From: Archilochus colubris
Taxonomy: Eukaryota > Chordata > Aves > Apodiformes > Trochilidae
NCBI GenBank assembly: GCA_023079485.1
Contig: CM041104.1
Location: 7,858,864 to 7,922,863 of the forward strand
Length of the DNA stretch: 64,000 nucleotides
Direction: 5' to 3'
The notes below the pieces were generated by a model that saw only the letters and a list, made by a program, of their open reading frames with translations, was not told the origin of the DNA and made no database searches. Of this stretch, positions 1 through 13,100 are shown in pieces. The position numbers were made by a program, and so were the translations under genes. Position 1 is the stretch's first letter. The number at the start of each line of letters is the position of its first letter.

Positions 1-3000
1 TTGACAAGTCAGCTCATGATGGAGTCCAGGGTCGATAATTAGTCCTTACCTGACACCATCATAAAACCACAGCATTAGGTCAGTCCTTGCTTGGGCCATA
101 CAAGAGGTACCTTGCAATTCCAGCTCATTCAAGCATGTTAGCTTTTTATTGGATGTTAACACCTGATATTTCCTTCAGGCTCTGGTTTTACTGAAGGCTT
201 TGTGGCATTATGTTCTTCAGAGCTGGAATGGCAACAGGAGCTGAAAGAAAGAAGAGTGGGAACCAGTATAAATCACCACCCTGCACAGTATTCTGATGGT
301 GAAAGATCACAAAAGGCACCTTGGCTGTTAGAGGAAATAGCTGTCATTCACGTGTGAAATACAAGATGTTTCTTTCTATTTGTGGTGAACACCACACCTG
401 TAAAAATTAGTTCCACACTTCAGTAATGGGGACTTGCAAGAATTAAATTTGAACTCAAACAAAACCTGAGGACTGTGTGAGGGTGTGGATGAGTGTAACG
501 AGACAGTTTTCACCAGCCACAGGTACCACCAAGATACCAGCAGAATGCATTTTTTCCCAATTGATTTTGGAAGGATTTTCTCATTGCGGGTTAGTGTTGC
601 AAGTACTAGTTTTACTTAGAAAATTTGTTTTCTGTCTCATTTCTCCCTGTATATGGGAAAGGTAAGCTGTCAAAATCTGATTAGCAGAAGGTTTGAGACT
701 CCCTAGAAACAAAATTGTGCAGCTCTGAATCAGACTTTGTGAACTCAGTTGCCTGACAAATTCTGACACCACCTTCAGCCTAAAATGAAAACTCACTTTG
801 GTGAATTTATGCAGATCCAGCTAAAAAGGATGAACACATCTTGACAAATAAATGAAACTATACCAAATATTGGAAAGATATGCATCTGGAGAAAGTAAAA
901 TAGGTGAGGAATTGATAATATCTAACCTGAGTCTTTTAGAAATATCTTCTCAATTTTACAGCCCAGCTGTAAAGGTGGAGAAGCTCCAAGTGCTGGTGCC
1001 ACACTGTGAATAATAATTGAGAAATGGTTCTTTGGAGTTGGAGTAGCTCACAGCAGACAATGATAGTGTATGTTCTGTTTAAAACTGCCATTCTCCTTCT
1101 TCAGGGATTTAACTTACCTTGGAAACACACAAATAAAGGGAAAACCAATGTTATCTTGCAGCTTACACTTTGGGCTTGAAATAATTGTTCCAAGCTAAAA
1201 AGAATCCAAGGTGGAATACTAAGTAATAAAAGCTACATTAATAAAGATCAGGATGTAACTCCTGCAGTTACAATTAAAAATTAAATGAAGAAAAACATCT
1301 TACATGCAAGTTGACTGATTTGTAACAATACCTGCATGCACAGGCAATGTGCACATGTGCATCAGAATTGGGCATGACTACTGCTGGGGGAAAACCAGGA
1401 GGGAAAGCTCAGATGGGCAGGATGGTGCTAAGGATTTCCTGGACTTGCTAACCATGAGAACAGCTCCAACAGCAGAAGCTCTCCTCACTCACATCGCAGG
1501 CTCATGCCAAGGAAGCCTTGGCAAGAGAGTGGTTAAAATTCTGGCAGCTCTTCATGAGGGCTCTGAAATTTTACAGCTCATGGTGTGCTTGTTGTCAAAC
1601 ATAAGGAGAACAGGATGGAGCCTAACAGAGGGGCAGCTGGAGAGCAAAAAGCATTTCCAGCAACATCTCCAGGGCACAGATCCTACCTTGTAGGGGCCAA
1701 GAAGACCAATGGCAATGCTGCTGCTCTTGTAGCAAGATGATGAGCTGCTTCACTGTCTGCTGTAGTCTAGAGGTCTCTCCTCTCTTTAACTCTTGGAACA
1801 AGATCAAAGGCAATAAAATACAGTAAGCATGAACCATTTGAGCTCCTGATTCAAAATCAGTGCCCTGGCCTGATTTCCTCGTGGGACTTTCCTCTCCAGA
1901 GCAAGAGCAATGGTTCTGCTTGAGCTGGTAGAGGGCAGCAGCCACAGCAATGGCAGATGCAGGATGCAGTGATTCCCTGGAAACCACTGCATTGGAAAAG
2001 AGATGCTGTCTGACAGAGGGAATGATGATCCTTATAAAAACATTTCTTAAAAATATTTATCTCAAATTTACAAAGGGTGCAGAGGAGTTCTGACTGAGTA
2101 GGAAGCATCCCTGCCTGTCCCGATGGCTCAGCATTGAGCAGCATTTCTTTCCATGGCATTACAGAGCTGCTGCTGGAGCAGGGAAGGTGCATTACACATC
2201 ACCACATATAGTGGTCTCACTGATGAATGGCTTGTTCTCATTTTAAACAGGAGTGTCTGAATTCCATCACTGGTCAAAAAGTCACATTGATGAAATCTGC
2301 CACCGTACAAAACAAATCCAAAGTGACATGTCTTAAAAACAAAAGAGCCAACAAAGGACATAGCTGTGTCTAATAGCAGAGAAATACAATGCCTACAGCA
2401 GAGCTAAAATACGGCTTTTCTTGAGCAGATGTGCAACACTAGATCAGTGATGAATTCTAAAGCAAGGGAGACACCTGCTTCCCACGTGCCCACCAAGGTG
2501 TGTGCTCTGGGTGTGTTTCTGAGCTGACTATGCAGAATCTTGCAGTACAACCAATTCATCTCCCCTTGTGCTCTTAACTTGTATTATGGGTAGTTCTATC
2601 CTGGTAAACAAATTTCTGGATATAGTTAAGCTACTCGGAGTGTACATTTTAAATAAAATCTGTTTCACATAAAAGGACAAATGAGAATGACTATTACCCT
2701 CATCTTTAATGCGCTAAATTCTTTTGCACAGATTGTTCTTGTTACTATTGCTTTCTGAGAGAGAATCTGAACAGCACACAATATTCCTCCTTACGTGCAC
2801 AATTACAGCAAGCCAAGAGAGGGAGGCTTTAAAGTGGGAATGCAATGATTTTAAAGCCCTTTTTTGTAACCCACTTACTCAACAGCAGTTAAGCTTTGGC
2901 CACAAAGGGAGGAAGAGCAGCAGAGGGAAGGACATTCTTCTGAAGGCCAGATCCTGCAAGCAGCTGATCATCTATAACTTTAATTGCAAGCAGCCAAAAT

Positions 3001-4837
3001 TCAGAGATTCACCATGTGACCTAAAGAGACCCACACCACCCAGAGAGGGCCAGGAAGTGCCAGCTTGTGGCCCCAAGGAACCACAGCATTAGTGTTGATA
3101 CTGACCTTAAACAGGTGCCGGACCAGGATTAACTGCTGCTAATAACTGCTGCCACACTTGGCAAAGGTTTTTTCCTTGCACTACTTTTGTGTAGCAGCAG
3201 CAAAGCTCTTTCTGCAGCCAGTTGCAGGTCACACACTCCAAAACTCACCATTTTCATGTGCAGTTGCAAAACATTTAGCACAGATGGAATTTGGATCTGC
3301 AGTTCCAGTTTCAAGATGAAAGAACCTAGCAAAGTGTTTGGAATGGGGATTATCAATACTCCATGTAACAGCAATAGTTTTCATACTCCTAATTTAAAAA
3401 CAGACATCTGGATACTCTGTGGAATAAGGAACTCTTCCATAGGATAATAAGGTGGGGAGAAAGTCTAATAATCAAAACAAGAATATTGTCCTGCACCTCA
3501 CCCTCTGCTGTGGGCTTTGGGCACATGCCAGAGAGCACGGGCTCTCTCTGATCCCATATCCCACCTGTAAAATGGCAACAGGAGCTGTTATCATCATGAC
3601 AATGACACTTAATGCCAAGGTAATGGAAAGGAGAAGAGGGAGAGTAGGTGCAGAGCTGCTATTACTTAGAAGGCAATGGCAGAGGTCATCTCCACAAGGT
3701 CATCACCTCTCCAAATGATTTAAGGTAAAAGGAAGATTCTGTATGTCTTCACACAAGACATAAAGCTCAGGGCTACAGTAAGATACCCAATTACCAGCTG
3801 GCACCTATTCTTTTTTTTCTTATGTTGAGAGAGAAAATAAAAAAGGACACACTAGGGTATAATACAACCACAATTTGAAAAATAAGGCCACCGGCATTCT
3901 TTGGTAAAGCCTGGGCTGAAAGCTTACCCCAGGATGCGTGATCTTCCAAAAATCTGCCAACCCCTGCAGTGTTCAAGCTTTTTGTATGACCACAGCCACA
4001 TGAAGAATGAAATTAAACCCCATGGAAATCTTTGACATTTCTACTATTATGCAATGTTTGGGTGAAAAAAAAATTGCAGAAATTCTACTTTGCTTTCCAG
4101 AGTGAGTTTAGAAAAACTATTTCTAGCTTCTTTTAATTACACATTTCACCATTAAAAAGAAACCATCCATAAATTAAAAGAACCACTAACTAGGGCTTAT
4201 GTAACCCATTTAGAGTGGGAAATTGGTAACACTTGGGAGTGAAGTCTCTTACTGTAATTTCTGAAGTCTACAGCATTCATTTGATGTGTGCAAACATCAC
4301 AAAACTGTTTATTTAATATTTGCACTTACCATTTTATAAAAAAGTTATTAATGAAAAAGGTTAAAATGCTGGCATCTGCATCCTATAGAATCTAAAAGAA
4401 AAAATTTAACAAATTTTAATACATTTAATGATCTAAGGGATAGTTTATCATTGCTTTAGGAAAATAGGTTAAATAGCCTCCCCAATTACAGATTTATTTT
4501 ATCCAAGTTTTCTTTTTTTTTTTTTAGGGTGTTTATGGCTCTATTACATTTTTGGTAGAAACTGTTGCACTGTGTTCTTACTTAGTGTTATTGAACTTCT
4601 CCCTGCAGAGAGTACTCAATGTAAAACAATTGCCTCTCCTTGCCATTTCTGACCCAGAATCAGGGCAGCGAGCCCTAGCCCTGGGACTGCTGTTGTGACG
4701 AGCCAATAACTTCATCAGGAGTTCAAGTGATGAGAACATTCCGAAAATAGCTGCTCCTAAGGTTATTGCATCATTGCTTTTCCAGGAGCAGCATATATAT
4801 GTTTCAAATGAAACATAGCTTTTCTGCTAATTCACAG

Positions 4838-5066
4838 CAGTGGGTGCCAGCAGGGACAAACACCTTCTCCCTGGTTGGGGTTACACGAAAAATTTGCTAG
4901 GAAGATTTGACCAGAATCTTCATGAGCGAGCCATGGCTTTTGAAACTAAATTTGCAAATTACAGGGCTTGCTTAAAATCCTCGGGAAAGCTGTCTTTTCT
5001 TTGTAGAAAAGACAGGGGCAAAGTGGCAGACCTGAGCAATTACAGCTTCCAGGTCCTCTCACCGGG
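4838..5066 (+). other. Splice-bounded open stretch, possible non-annotated exon
   Basis: An acceptor-like site (TTTCTGCTAATTCACAG, ending at 4837) precedes 229 nt with an open frame, followed by a full consensus donor GTAAGT at 5067-5072. The frame reads through from at least 4840 and stops inside the donor (TAA). The translation resembles no family I know and has no upstream partner exon here. It could be an exon of a plus-strand long noncoding RNA, a conserved noncoding element, or chance. Confidence 0.2.
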
Positions 5067-5227
5067 GTAAGTGGGAGAGGTGGCGGGACAGGGGCAGGGC
5101 CAGCACTCTGCTCATGCCCAGGAGCAGCTTCTGTGCTCCATGGGGCTAATCCACACCATTAAATCACAACATCTTGCTGAAAAGTGGTCTTGCAAGAACT
5201 CACTGATAAAGTGAAGGGCAGCAAAAG

Positions 5228-5310
5228 CTTACACTAATACTTTAAAAAACAAAACCAACCAAACAAAAAACCCAACCCAAACAAAACACCAACCAAAATC
5301 CCCCCCGCCA
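5228..5310 (+). repeat. A-rich tract interrupted by C (low complexity)
   Basis: A run of AAAC, AACC and AACCC-like words ending in a CCCCCCC block. Similar tracts recur at 10644-10738, 28305-28345, 39270-39330, 50185-50212, 60220-60260 and 60829-60875, and as T-rich reverse versions at 19397-19448 and 33866-33896. Confidence 0.7.
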
Positions 5311-5549
5311 AATCCCTATCCTGTTAGGACAGTTAGAAAACTGTTTATAAAACAGAAATTAATGAAGCAGGTCTACCTTTCTGACCAGCAGAAAATACTG
5401 CTCATCTCTCAGTATGCCATGTGGCCACAATGAAACTTAACCTATATACTTACAATTCTGTAAAAATACATCTTGGACTGATCGTGCCAGGACTCACTCA
5501 GGTAGGTGATACATGGTGTATATGGATGAAGTAAAGAAGTTGCATAAAA

Positions 5550-5555
5550 TTTATT
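5550..5555 (-). terminator. Candidate distal poly(A) signal AATAAA for ATP9A
   Basis: The minus strand reads AATAAA (tttatt on plus) about 4.5 kb after the stop codon. It was picked because the implied 3' UTR length resembles that of mammalian ATP9A. Several alternative hexamers lie nearer the stop (8883-8888, 8041-8046, 7956-7961, 6928-6933, 5884-5889) and others lie further out (4493-4498, 4308-4313). The downstream sequence has no striking GU-rich element. Confidence 0.25.
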
Positions 5556-5661
5556 TTTCCACCTTGTTTTACAGCATTCCCTTTTTAAGTTCTTATACAT
5601 CTGCAACATATAACTCCACAGAACAATAAATAATTGGCATTCATGTCTCTTGAATCAAGAG

Positions 5662-5669
5662 TATTTACA
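5662..5669 (-). promoter_or_regulatory. Second Pumilio-type site (TGTAAATA) near the presumed 3' UTR end
   Basis: A second exact TGTANATA on the transcript strand, just before the distal poly(A) candidate. It would be present only in the long 3' UTR form. Motif match only. Confidence 0.25.
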
Positions 5670-7393
5670 CGTTGTTTAACTAGATGACAGGTACAAAACA
5701 TCAGCATCACAGTAAATATCATTTTGAACACCAGAATCCATTTCCCCAATTAAAAATTAACATTTAACTTTTAACAATTAAAAATGTTCTCAAAGGCATG
5801 TAAGTACACAAGTTGTAGTAGGCAGTAGTAATGGACCATATTGGCAAAGCTGTAGAACCCAGGATTTCATGCAAATCAAAGAGTTTATTAATTATGAAAT
5901 AACTACTAATAAATAAAAACTAAGACAACCCAACCAGCTCACGCTGAAGATTTTAGTAGGCACTGGACTGGTCCAAGCAACTGTGGAGATGAATCAAACA
6001 CCCTCTGGACAGTTGTGCTCAAAGGACTTGTGGTGGTGAGCTGCATGCAGCAGTAGTTCACAGACCTCATTTAAAGCACTATTTCTGCTAACTAAGGGTT
6101 TATGATTCATCAGATAGTGCAGCAACTCTCTTCAAAAGATAAAGCCAAAAGACAAGCTATAGGGATTCACACATCTAGCCCTCTGGGGCTGCCCAACTAT
6201 AGCAGAATTTCCCTCAGCAATAGCAGAGGACGAGAGTGTCTGTCATGGCATTTAATTGTGAGAGTTCAGCAGACCACAGGAAAACAACTCCTTTGCTGCT
6301 GCTCAGTTTGGCCCAGGCACAGCTGTAGCTCTCAGCACACAGTTCTCAACACCAAAGGGACACCAGGGTTGTCACTCATCGTTCCCCAGCCCAGTTCTGA
6401 TAAGACCCTGCACAGATTTAAGCTGCTGCTGTTGGCTGAAGAACATTGCATTTCAGTTGCACTATGAGCTGAGCAAAACAAATGCTTGCAAAGATAAACA
6501 AGACAAACTCGACTGATGAGACAAATACAGAGTTAAAGAAAAAGAAAAAAAAATGAAGAGGGTTGTGACAAAGCTGGAATTACTGCAGAGGTGCAATTAG
6601 AACAGTGCATGCCACAAAAAGTCTATGTTAGATCATCACAGCAGCAGCACAGCAGAGTTGGCTTCCCTGAAGCAGCTGTGGGAATCAAGAGCTCACTGTG
6701 AGACACACACTGCTACTTACAGCAGCGCTTGGAGCACAGTCCCAAAGCACACAAGTTATATGAACTGCTATAGTACATAAACCAGAACAAAAAGAGGAAT
6801 AGGAAGGACACTAAGTAAGGCTACAAACAAGATACCACATAGGAGAAGAAAACACCTCACCCGCAGTAAGCAAATGATGAGCATACCAGAGGAAAAATAC
6901 TAAATGAAATTTCCAGCAGAGAATCCATTTATTCAAATGTACAATAAGTATGAACATATGTATTAAACTTTTTTTAAAAAACATTTAAAAATAACTTAAG
7001 AGAAAGAGATTGCAGACAAAGTGCTAAACTTGAAAAATATAACAATTATTCCTCTTTCTTGCTGTGTGTTAGATGGTAGTTTTAATTTTCTGACTGCTTG
7101 AAAAAAATGCAGTGTATACCCAGACAGAAATTAATTCCTGGATTTACAACCTTGTGAAAAAAAAAATAAATAGCTGCAAAATAATATAATTTGCACCCCA
7201 AAACACAGCTACAGATTACTACCAATTCCACTAAATATGTGTTCCTTATTAAAGTTATGATTCAATAAATATAACCAAAATCACGATTTACTCCCTTTCT
7301 TGGTGTAAGCTAATATTTTGCAAATATGGTCCACTCAGTGTAAACTGTATTGACTTCAGGAAACAGTGAATTCTACCATATATACGTCTCAAA

Positions 7394-7401
7394 TATTTAC
7401 A
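7394..7401 (-). promoter_or_regulatory. Pumilio-type site (TGTAAATA) in the presumed 3' UTR
   Basis: An exact TGTANATA match on the transcript strand inside the presumed 3' UTR. This octamer is the known PUM1/PUM2 binding element. Function is inferred from the motif alone; a match by chance is quite possible in AT-rich sequence. Confidence 0.3.
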
Positions 7402-10060
7402 TACAGTAGCATGGCACTGTTATTCTTGCAGGACATTTTACTACTAATACACACTAGATAGGGACAGGGCTTCACACAGATGTGTACTGTGATGTATTTG
7501 CCAACAGACAGAGGGACTTCTCAGTCACAAGAAGTTGACAAAAGAAATACTTGATTTTTGTATTTAAATCTACTTAAATCAAATGCTGGCCAGGGACTCC
7601 AGAACACCTGCATGGCCAGCACTACCCAGGAGTGGCAGTAAGTCACAATAAAGACAACATTAAGTATATTTTTGGCAAAGTGGCATATTTCACAAAAGAC
7701 TGTTAGCCCAACTCCCCCCCAACTGGGCTGTTCAGGCACTGCTTTTCCTCCATGAAACAAATTACTGAGAAGTGTTGGACTTCCAGGGCCTTTCCCAACA
7801 TGACCATGTGTGTCAAATGGACAGAAATATTTACTATCATTATAACTTTTAAGGAAAAAAATTAATGAAAGATAAATTTTCAACATATTAGTAAAAAGTG
7901 AATACTAAGGATTATCTTTCCTTAGTCAGAAGGATGTTTCTGAAGTTGGTTGCTATTTATTAGGACTTCAAACAAGAGCCTCATCAGGCAACTGGCACAA
8001 AAGAAAAAACAGCATATTAAATTGAAGAGTGTTTGCTGTTTTTATTCCTGAAGGGTTTTTTAAACATAATTATCTAAACCAAGAGGGTTTCCCCCACATG
8101 AAGTAAGGATAGGCTCATAAGGACCTGCACCATCCACTCACCCCGTGCCACACACATTATGAAGCTCATTCACTTTTTCTCTGAATCTGCTTGAACTTGC
8201 TTCCTCTTCTCTTTGAGTCTTACTCACAGGAACTGAGAGCAAGGAGGCAGGACAGGTTGTGCATAACATTCCCCAAAAGAATTGCCACACACAGCCCACA
8301 CACACCACAGCTATCCTAGATGTGAAAATTCAAGATGTACCACTATGGGTCAACACAGACAACAGCTCTTTTAAAACAACACTCCCATTTTCCACTTTTT
8401 TCACACCAGACCTTCCAGTTGTGCTGCTTGCAACAGTGGAATGTCTCTAGCAATGGCAACAGAAGCTGGCAGTCCATTAAAGAAGTTCAGCATGGCACAG
8501 AGATGACCAGGGAACTTCTGCTTCTCTCACCAGTGTGGTTGCCCTGACCTAGAAGGGCTGCCTTGAGAGAGAAGGGAGCTCAGGCTCTGGGCTCTGCCAT
8601 TCCTGGCCCCTTCAAGCAGCCAACCAACAATGGCACCAAGCAATGCCAGCTCAGCAGTTTTTGTGATGTGGAAATGAGACAGCAAGCAACTAACTTGGCA
8701 CAGACTAAACAGCCACTAGATAAGGACAACTGCCACTAAGAGCTCATCCGTGTTTGATGTAGAGACCCAATGGTAAAATGCTGACATAATTCTGTCATTC
8801 TCCTGAGCAGTCTAAATAAGTGTTTGCCTTGCTCATGGTGTTACAGTGTGGGCCAATGCTCATTATGTAAACAGAATTAATTTTTATTCTTTAAAATTAA
8901 AAAACAGTAAGTACAAATTACTCTGCACACCAGCCTAATGCCTTTGTACGAATCACTCCTGTGATTCGAGTTTGGGTTTTAGCAAAAAGCAAACACAAGG
9001 TTCCGAAAATCTGCCTCTCTGCAGGGAGCGTGTCATGAACAACACACACCTAGGAGTGCCTCAGCTTATTTGCAGTTCTTCTTTGCAGCTTCACCCTAAC
9101 AGGAAACAGATTTTGTGTAGCTGTGAGGAGCAACAGCTCTGTGACCTTTCCTTTCAGTCTCCAAGGATTCAGGACACGTCTGCCACATTGTCTGTGGAAC
9201 AGTACGAGTCTCTTCTCACATTGTCGACACATTTCAAGTCTGATCAACTGCAAATTTCTTTTCCAAAGAGGATTTGCTTTAGTTTAGATAATTCTCTCCT
9301 ATACAAATAAATACAGAGTAACGCTATTATGTCACCAGCTCCTTTTAACAGGAAGCACAAAAGCTAAACAAAATTGAATTTCCTCAGTTTGGACTACATT
9401 TCTCCATATTCATCAGTGGCTGGATATCTCCAAAATCACTAGGGCAACCACATTTCAACTGAAGGAAAATCTTAAACACGCTCAGATTCTCAAGTGTGTG
9501 TAGATTCGACAGGCTGGAGCCTCATTATGGAAACAGCATGCCATAAATCAGGAATCAGCTGTCAGCAGTATAGTGCATCACCTACATTAAGGGATTTCCA
9601 AGATGTAAAAAGAATGTAACTACTTGAATTGAAAAGATAAATAATATAAAAAAAAAACAAAACCCATAACACAATGCAAGGATCAGCACAGATACTTTAA
9701 AAATCTTCAATTTGTCAAATGTAAATTCCAAGGTCAGTTAGCAGCTTTCAGATGCTTCTAACCATGCATGAGAAATCCATTGTCATTGCAGTTAAGTGCA
9801 TTTGACCCCAGTTAAGTTGAACAGAAGTGACAAGAACTGGATGAACTAAGTAGTGCCTCCATCCTGGAAAAAAATACCCTTTTATCATTAGGTTTCTGTT
9901 CATGGCAACTGTGAAGTCTTTTTTCAATAAAGCAGCATGTAATAGGGATTACCACATGATCCTTATGCAAATATCGGACGTATCTGTTATAGTAACAACT
10001 ACATGATTTTGTCTCTCAGCCATGTGCAATATTTGTCTCTGGTGTGCAAAGAGAACAGCC

Positions 10061-10197
10061 CTAGGATGTGAGCTTTGAATAGCTTGGGGGAGAAAACCTT
10101 CGTCTCAGGTACTTCAGGACGTAGAGGGGAAGGCAGCTCACCAGGGTGATCACGGTGACTTTCCACAAGAACGATAAAGTTGCAATGAAGTAAACAT
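10061..10197 (-). CDS. ATP9A: ATP9A coding exon 28 (residues 1003-1047 and stop), M10 and C-terminus
   Basis: Acceptor CTTTTTACAG, 137 nt coding, stop TAG at 10061-10063. It begins [20 protein letters not shown], continues [20 protein letters not shown] and ends SKLTS. It forms M10 and a short basic cytosolic tail. The tail sequence separates ATP9A from most other P4-ATPases. Confidence 0.97.
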
Positions 10198-13100
10198 CTG
10201 TAAAAAGAAAACAGCATAGAGCTGATGAAGATGGAAGGTATGCTCTGGGAAGACACACAGAAAAGAAAGTTGATCTACCAAAGCTTCTTAGCCAGCCTCA
10301 CCTTCTCCATCATACGATCCCTGGTTCCTCACTCTTCTGCACAGCACCTTTCAGTAAGGTGACTCCTCACAGGCAAGTGCCTCTACATACCCCATCTGAA
10401 ACAGGGCTATCCATCCCCTGGCAATACTAAGCTTCCTTTAGATGGACTACTCATTTTGTGACTCTGGAAGTTGCCCTCTGCTACTCTGCAGCTTTGTAGA
10501 AGTAGTGACATCTTGTGGTTCCTTAAAAAAAACACCTGCAACAAACCCTACTGATCTGATACTTGCAATTAGACAGCTACTGCTGGAATCTGGAATTCCT
10601 TACCATTTTTCCTTTAGTTGGGAAAAAAGGATTAGCTCTGCTCAAAAGAAAAAAAAAAAAGAAAAAAAAGAGCTCTACCCCTTAAAAAAAAGCAACAAAA
10701 CAAAACAAAGAAAACCCCAACAAAAACCCCAAACAAATTCAAATCCACAAGAGAAGGGCCCCAATGAAGCAGATAACGTTTACGAAGCAGTTACTTCAGC
10801 CAGTTAAAAGATGAGATCTTTTAACCAAACAACAGAGGCACAATTTTTCAGTCTCAAGTTCAGTTCTCATGGAAATAAAGACCATTATCACATGACAGCT
10901 CGTGTGTGGTGGAGGTCTAAAAAATGAGATTCATTGAGCAACACATAGTTTACTGATCAACTTTAAAATGTCCTCCAGGTGTCTTCAAAACAAACAGCTT
11001 ATTCTGGTCTGACACTGTAATTATATTGATTTCAATAATAGCCTTTCAATTCAATTTGTGTCCTTACAGTCCTGTTACTATTCACATCATAAAGCAAACG
11101 GTTGGAGAAAAGGCATTTAACCTTACCAATAAACTCATGTAAGAAGACAAGAGAAGCTATGTAGCAGGAGAGACTAAGCAGCTCAGCCACTATCATGAGC
11201 CAGTGCCACGTCTGGATCGTCAATGCCACCATCAGTAACTCGGTGAGAATCAAGGATGTGAAGGAAATGGCAACAATGTGAACAAATTCAGATTCAAAGA
11301 GGAGAAGTGCTCCATACATGATGATGCTACCTGCAAGGGAATGGAACATTTGGGTATTTTATTCAAACACCAGTCTAAGCTCTAAAACCCACTGCTAGGT
11401 TTTGGAAAGGCTGAAATATAGCCATGTCTTGAGACTGTTTTTCATGAAATCTGATTAATGTAATGACAATGAATCAGTTACTATTTAGGAGACAGAACTG
11501 ATGAGAAGACAGGGAAAAGTTACAGCAAAGTTGCCCAGACTTTTATAACAGTCTATCATGTTCATAGACACAGGGAGATAGGAAATTAATACATGCTATT
11601 TTGGCAGCTGGAGATTTCTAACAACACGAAACTCTATCCTCCCAGAAAAGCCATTGGTCACCACTCACAAGTTAAAAGATATCAGATACTTCTGTAACCT
11701 ACTGCACCGCCTCAGTGCCCAAATGGAAAAAGGTGTTGAAAAGTTCAGTGGATACAAGTTAGCCTCTCTCTGCACTACTTTGGCCAAGATCTCACCCCTT
11801 TACACTTGCCCCTAAAAAGGAGTAGATATTAAAGCAGTGTTTATGATGTATTGTTTTGTGCTCCCATTCTGGCTAGCCAGGGAATACTCCCAACGCCCCA
11901 CACAGCCACCTGCACAAATAACTCATGTTAGCAGCATGAGTAATCTGCACCAACATCCATCACACTAGGATGGGAAAACCTGCAAGTGACTGGAGCTTGA
12001 GCCACAAAGCTCAAATCCAGCTGTGAACTTTCCAAAATTTAGGACTGCTCAAGTTTTTGGTCAGGCTCATCTCTGCTAGCAACTAGCCCACTTGTTTGGC
12101 CTGATGTTTTCTAACTATTTAGCACATCAGAAGTGAAGTCACTTTAACCAAAAATTGTAACCAGATAGTTGTCTTAGCTCAAGAAGAAATCTTTCCCTCC
12201 ATGCATCACCCCTCTGGCTTTAGCTTTTCACCACTTAGGAGTTTTTCTATAAATGCCTTAGCTTTGCCATCATATTTGTACAGCACCAGAAGACCATAAG
12301 CCCTGTCACACGGTTCTACCATATTCAATTTCAGAAGATAAGGCCAAGAAAAGTTTTATATTCTTGGTTTCACTCCCCCTGAGGATCATAATATCAATTA
12401 AATCAGAAAGAATTAGCTGATTATTTTGGCATATATATCCTGCCTCTTGTTGATAAAGGACTTTTTGGAAAACAAGAAATTTTGTCATAGAATTGTATTC
12501 CCATTTTAGCATTATATTGCCATGCCATTTATATGTGGTCCATGATTTTCCGAATAACACTTACAGAAAGTATTTGAGCTTGAGGTTACTTGACAGAGAC
12601 AAATTGAAAGAAAATACCTTTGTAGACATATAGCCCAACGACTACACCCACTTTTGGAAAATGGTGCATTGTAATTAAGGCATTTGCCTGTTTTAGTAGC
12701 CTAATTAGAATGTACAGTATATGTACAAAAACCTGAGCTCTACTCTAGTCCTTCATTACAGATGGCTATGAGATAACCAGAATTATTGCCAATTCTAATA
12801 AGACACGTTTTATAAAAAATACACAAAGCCTCAGAGTCTGTATTTTGCATATTGACTTAAGAACCTGTATAATCTATAGGTTTGAAAACATTCTTCAAAA
12901 GAATGGAAGCCACAAGTTCTACTTTATTGATGGAGCAAGTAAGCACTTGCTTGATCTTGAACAATGACCTTGAACAAAATTACAAAGGTTGGTCCTAATG
13001 GGAAGAGGCAAGATGCTTTGAATTTCTTCATCATTGCTTACAACAGGGTTGACCAATTGCTGCCAATATGTAGTTTTAGGTTATTTTTTTCCTTTGGTAA

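Larger units (their letters stand above)
1..5534. other. Presumed intergenic sequence downstream of ATP9A
   Basis: No conserved protein block, RNA gene or complete mobile element was recognised. Open frames here are short and lack family resemblance. It holds ordinary AT-rich unique sequence, an A/C-rich low-complexity tract at 5228-5310 and one stretch bounded by splice-like signals (4838-5066, reported separately). In mammals the next gene on this side of ATP9A is NFATC2; none of its exons is seen here. Confidence 0.5.
5535..10060 (-). other. ATP9A: Probable ATP9A 3' untranslated region (distal end uncertain)
   Basis: The sequence following the stop codon on the minus strand is AT-rich, with no coding exon on either strand that I can recognise. 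Human ATP9A has a 3' UTR of several kilobases from what I know, so the 3' UTR may run to the poly(A) signal candidate near 5.55 kb. Other AATAAA hexamers on the minus strand at 8883-8888, 8041-8046, 7956-7961, 6928-6933 and 5884-5889 could give shorter forms. The boundary is inference. Confidence 0.45.

Noticed and set aside
1..5000. Exons of a neighbouring gene such as NFATC2
   Set aside because: No Rel-homology or other NFAT protein block is readable in any of the frames.
10442..10807. 121-codon plus-strand frame with a K/P/N-rich tail
   Set aside because: The tail is the translation of low-complexity A-rich DNA within ATP9A intron 27.
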